This document shows positions 22,837-24,833 of a DNA stretch of 24,833 bases, piece by piece. The notes beneath the pieces were generated by a model. That model ran no database searches, was not told the origin of the DNA, and saw only the letters and a list, made by a program, of their open reading frames with translations. The number at the start of each line of letters is the position of its first letter. The first letter of the stretch is position 1. A program made the position numbers and the translations under genes. This DNA is from Bacillota bacterium (lineage in GTDB: Bacteria > Bacillota > Bacilli > Paenibacillales > Paenibacillaceae), in contig JAEWJS010000126.1 of the NCBI GenBank assembly GCA_023386495.1, forward strand, positions 1 through 24,833. The letters are read 5' to 3'.

Positions 22837-22868
22837 AAAAACCCCCCTCGGAATCGTTCCTTAGGGGG
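22837..22868 (-). terminator. Riboswitch terminator that also masks the ribD ribosome site
   Basis: On the minus strand CCCCCT (22863-22868) pairs with AGGGGG (22843-22848), with an inner GGAA/TTCC stem, followed by TTTTT (22837-22841). The G-run of the 3' arm is the only ribosome site for ribD, and the T-run is the spacer before the TTG start. When formed, the hairpin would both end transcription and block initiation. Confidence 0.85.
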
Positions 22869-22917
22869 CGAAAGCTCAGATACGGTTCTAGGGCGGCAAC
22901 TTCAAACAAGCCTGCAG

Positions 22918-22945
22918 CCTTTGTATGTGAAAAAATGTACAAAGG
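22918..22945 (-). promoter_or_regulatory. Hairpin between FMN aptamer and terminator
   Basis: CCTTTGTA (22918-22925) and TACAAAGG (22938-22945) are perfect inverted copies around a 12-base A/T-rich loop. AAGCCTGC occurs on both sides of it (22908-22915 and 22946-22953). It lies in the expression platform and may be a spacer stem or part of the switching fold. Confidence 0.5.
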
Positions 22946-22973
22946 AAGCCTGCCGTCAGCCGGTCCGTCGATC

Positions 22974-23151
22974 CGTTCCTTCTCCCATCCAGACTATACT
23001 GTCGGCTCCGGAATTGCACCGGATCCACCGCGTTGCGCGAATCATGCTCATGCGCGCTGCGGGTCACGGACTGACGTATGGCGGCCTGTTAATATGGCCT
23101 GCGCAACACGATCACCGCCGGTAGGGAATTTCACCCTGCCCCGAAGGATAA
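22974..23151 (-). ncRNA. FMN riboswitch (RFN element)
   Basis: The minus-strand leader of ribD holds the conserved blocks of the RFN element in order: TTATCCTTCGGGGCAGGGTG at the 5' end, AAATTCCC, ACCGGCGGTGAT, GCCGC, a variable stem, CAGTCCGTGACCC, a second variable stem (around CGCGCATGAGCATGATTCGCG), GGTGGATCCGGTG-type sequence, AATTCCGGAGCCGACAGTAT, and GTCTGGATGGGAGAAGGA at the 3' end. It binds flavin mononucleotide and turns down the riboflavin genes when FMN is plentiful. About 100 bases separate it from the terminator that carries the ribD ribosome site. Confidence 0.96.
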
Positions 23152-23182
23152 CGAATGATGATTACCTGTTAACTTGTATGAA

Positions 23183-23211
23183 ATCGTACCATCGCCGATG
23201 TCAAAATGCAA
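23183..23211 (-). promoter_or_regulatory. Candidate promoter of the riboflavin genes
   Basis: On the minus strand TGGTACGAT (23183-23191) reads as an extended -10, with TTGCAT (23206-23211) 17 bases upstream. A consensus TTGACA (23199-23204) is also present but has no good -10 at 16-18 bases. Either would start transcription just before the FMN aptamer. Confidence 0.4.
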
Positions 23212-23230
23212 GGATTTATCACATTGACAA

Positions 23231-23262
23231 AACGCGCCCCCTCTGCTACGAAGGGACGCGTT
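23231..23262 (-). terminator. Terminator upstream of the riboflavin genes
   Basis: AACGCG (23231-23236) and CGCGTT (23257-23262) pair, with inner CCC/GGG pairing; on the minus strand the stem runs into TTTTGTC. It lies between ppiB and the rib promoter and would insulate the riboflavin genes from transcripts coming from ppiB. Confidence 0.7.
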
Positions 23263-23304
23263 GTTGTGAGGAAGTTGGGTAAAATAATGAATAGATGCAA
23301 TTTC

Positions 23305-23460
23305 TACCACTAATTTTAAATAATACAGCTCATTTAAGTAATTAACGTAAAATAGTACCGCTATTCCAGTGAATCACAGTTTTTCCCCGCGAAATCACCG
23401 AAAATAGATGTACCTTTTACCGTTAAACGAGTCAGAACCGATATTCATTACTATTAGTGG
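23305..23460. repeat. AT-rich intergenic region with degenerate repeats (copy B)
   Basis: This AT-rich stretch between ppiB and the rib leader shares words with the region after serA: TACCACTAATTTT (23305-23317) and AAATAGATGTAC (23402-23413), the latter again followed by a T-run. Looser copies such as AATAGATGCAATTT (about 23290) and AAAATAGTACC (about 23350) suggest units of about 50 bases. CCACTAAT (23307-23314) and ATTAGTGG (23453-23460) are inverted copies near its two ends. No gene is seen here. Confidence 0.55.
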
Positions 23461-23506
23461 CAGTTTTCTACACTATTCATATCCGCAATCGTACTTCACG
23501 TTCCGA

Positions 23507-23938
23507 TTAGGACTCTACGACTTCAACCTTTTCCATAACGTCGCGTCCGCCGAATGCATCAACGTGCTCCATGCCCTTGACGACCTTGCCGAATACCGTA
23601 TGGCCGCCGTCGAGATGCGGCTGCGGCTGGTAGCAGATGTAGAATTGGCTGCCGCCTGTATTGCGACCTGCGTGCGCCATTGCAAGCGTCCCGCGCTCGT
23701 GCTTGTTCGGGTTGATCTCGCAGTTGATCGTGTAGCCTGGTCCGCCCGTGCCGGAACCGTTCGGGCAGCCGCCTTGCGCGACGAAGCCCGGAATGACGCG
23801 GTGGAAGTTCAAGCCGTTATAGAAGCCTTCATTCGCCAGCTTCTCGAAGTTCGCTACCGTATTCGGTGCATCGTTATCGAACAGGTCGATGAGGATCTCT
23901 GCCCCGTTTTTCATTTTGATCTTTGCTTGTTTTGCCAT
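23507..23938 (-). CDS. ppiB: Cyclophilin-type peptidyl-prolyl isomerase PpiB
   Basis: A 143-residue cytoplasmic enzyme that speeds cis-trans turnover of peptide bonds before proline and so helps protein folding. The cyclophilin motifs FHRVIPGFVAQGG, MAHAGRNTGGSQFYI and HLDGGHTVFGKV are present; catalytic Arg is in the first of these. As in other bacterial PpiB proteins, His takes the place of the Trp that in human cyclophilin A binds cyclosporin, which usually means weak drug binding. I start it at the ATG at 23938, which gives the same length as B. subtilis PpiB; an AAGGAG lies about 14 bases upstream, rather far. In-frame codons upstream add only an unconserved stretch. It is divergent from the gene at 24071. 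Confidence 0.96.
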   Translation of the reverse strand: MAKQAKIKMKNGAEILIDLFDNDAPNTVANFEKLANEGFYNGLNFHRVIPGFVAQGGCPNGSGTGGPGYTINCEINPNKHERGTLAMAHAGRNTGGSQFYICYQPQPHLDGGHTVFGKVVKGMEHVDAFGGRDVMEKVEVVES

Positions 23939-24029
23939 GACGTGTAGTTCAGCTCCTTGCCATTTTTTACTCATGATACTACAATCTTTGCAAGAGCGCA
24001 AAAAAGTACGGTTGCCAGCATCCCAAGAA

Positions 24030-24042
24030 TCACGTTACGTGA
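24030..24042. promoter_or_regulatory. Operator-like palindrome
   Basis: TCACGTTACGTGA is a perfect inverted repeat of two 6-base arms around one central base, in the divergent gap between ppiB and the gene at 24071, 28 bases before that gene's start. Its symmetry resembles a dimer binding site, but no regulator can be named. Confidence 0.35.
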
Positions 24043-24070
24043 AGCGCCAATCGCCGAAGGAGTGATCTTC

Positions 24071-24796
24071 ATGCTGCAACGCTTGCGCGCATTCCGGCGC
24101 AAGGATCGGATGCTGCCCGTCCGTCCGCCCGAACAATGGATCGAGAACAAACGGCACTTCTGGGAAGGCATTATCCTGCTCCTGCTGATCGGCCTCATCA
24201 CTTTGGAGTTTCCCGGGGAACATTCCATGCTCGAGCGCCTGTTTCTCTGGCTGGGCATTCCACTGTATTCGAATTCGCGCGAGGAGACCGGCTGGCACTT
24301 TGCCGGCATTCTCGCCATTATCGGATTCTTCTATGCATTCGTCAGCCTGCTCAGCTCCGTCTCGCGTCACCGCTTCCTGCTCTTCATGGCCGCTGCCCTG
24401 CTGCTCAACTACGCGCCAGACGCCCTCTTGAACCTCTACCAGCGGACGTTGGCACCCGGCGTATATGCGGTGCACATGCGCGATAATGCCGCATACTGCA
24501 ACTACAAGCTGAAGGACGAGCGAATCAGCGGCGACTGCACGATCCAATTAACGAATCGCGGCGGCGATCGCCTCGAGTTGTACGCAACGGTGATGCATCG
24601 TACGTTCAGCAAGCGCGCCGGCATACCGAGAATGCCGGATATTCCGGTGAAGGAGCGGGTTACGCTTCATCCTCGGCAGACGACCGTAGTCAACCTCCAG
24701 CTTGACCATCCAATACCCGGATGGGAAGATGACGGCGGAAGCGGCACATCGTACAAGATTAAGCTGTCGGATGGTAGGCGAGACCGAATCTTCTAA
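24071..24796 (+). CDS. Unrecognised three-span membrane protein
   Basis: A 241-residue protein of no family that I recognise. A basic N-terminus (1-29) precedes hydrophobic segments at about 30-47, 76-96 and 101-119. The C-terminal half (120-241) is soluble and beta-rich in appearance, probably outside the cell if the N-terminus is inside. It has only two cysteines, Cys143 and Cys156, which could form a disulfide in an outside domain. I chose the ATG at 24071 rather than the upstream in-frame ATG at 23957, because AAGGAG (24057-24062) lies 8 bases before it and the extra residues look random. It is read away from ppiB, and the gene after it lies outside the window. Confidence 0.82.
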   Translation: MLQRLRAFRRKDRMLPVRPPEQWIENKRHFWEGIILLLLIGLITLEFPGEHSMLERLFLWLGIPLYSNSREETGWHFAGILAIIGFFYAFVSLLSSVSRHRFLLFMAAALLLNYAPDALLNLYQRTLAPGVYAVHMRDNAAYCNYKLKDERISGDCTIQLTNRGGDRLELYATVMHRTFSKRAGIPRMPDIPVKERVTLHPRQTTVVNLQLDHPIPGWEDDGGSGTSYKIKLSDGRRDRIF

Positions 24797-24833
24797 ACAA
24801 CGCATAGAGGGCTGTGATGCCCCGCGCCTTTAA

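Noticed and set aside
23408..23947. A 179-codon open frame on the plus strand opposite ppiB
   Set aside because: It is antisense to ppiB, and its first part is AT-rich repeat sequence rather than coding DNA.

Overview
The window is chromosomal DNA from an endospore-forming, GC-rich Firmicute, most likely a Paenibacillaceae member (Paenibacillus- or Cohnella-like). The evidence is the spore genes (spmA, spmB, a dacB-type carboxypeptidase, ytfJ/gerW), strong AGGAGG ribosome sites, GTG and TTG starts, and a gene order recalling the Bacillus subtilis stretch serA / resEDCBA / rluB / spmBA / dacB / scpBA / ribHAED. There is no phage, plasmid, CRISPR array, insertion sequence with a transposase, rRNA or tRNA that I can see. 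Most of the window is ordinary core genome; the less ordinary material is in the intergenic DNA.

Layout. (1) 1-4,600: a small membrane-anchored protein, a lipoprotein polysaccharide deacetylase, a metallophosphoesterase (YpbG-like), a 79-residue membrane protein, a CPBP-family membrane protease (YpbD-like), an unrecognised membrane-anchored protein and a rhodanese-domain protein. (2) 4,692-6,284: serA, first enzyme of serine synthesis. (3) 6,285-6,957: a gene-free stretch with a chain of strong hairpins followed by AT-rich degenerate repeats. (4) 6,958-12,838, minus strand: resA-resB-resC, then a palindrome-rich ~187-bp element with terminal inverted repeats, then resD-resE. ResABC mature c-type cytochromes; ResDE is the two-component regulator of respiration. 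(5) 12,910-13,653: rluB. (6) 13,769-17,694, minus strand: two sporulation units, dacB-spmA-spmB behind a sigma-E-like promoter, and ytfI-ytfJ behind a forespore (sigma-F/G)-like promoter, separated by a clear terminator. (7) 17,862-19,218: scpA-scpB, the kleisin and winged-helix partners of SMC. (8) 19,244-23,150: riboflavin genes ribD-ribE-ribBA-ribH behind an FMN riboswitch whose terminator stem carries the ribD ribosome site. (9) 23,150-24,833: a second AT-rich repeat region, ppiB, and an unrecognised membrane protein.

How the parts work together. On the minus strand the riboflavin genes lead straight into scpAB with a terminator only after scpB, so they may be one long transcription unit. 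The two spore units look assigned to opposite compartments: mother cell for the cortex enzyme and SpmA/B, forespore for YtfI/YtfJ. The res genes look like two units (resABC, possibly reading on from rluB, and resDE with its own extended -10 promoter) separated by the palindromic element.

I did not find a convincing new multi-gene system. The best leads are the element between resC and resD, an AT-rich repeat family shared by two distant intergenic regions, the layout of the FMN riboswitch expression platform, and two lineage-type membrane proteins of unknown function.
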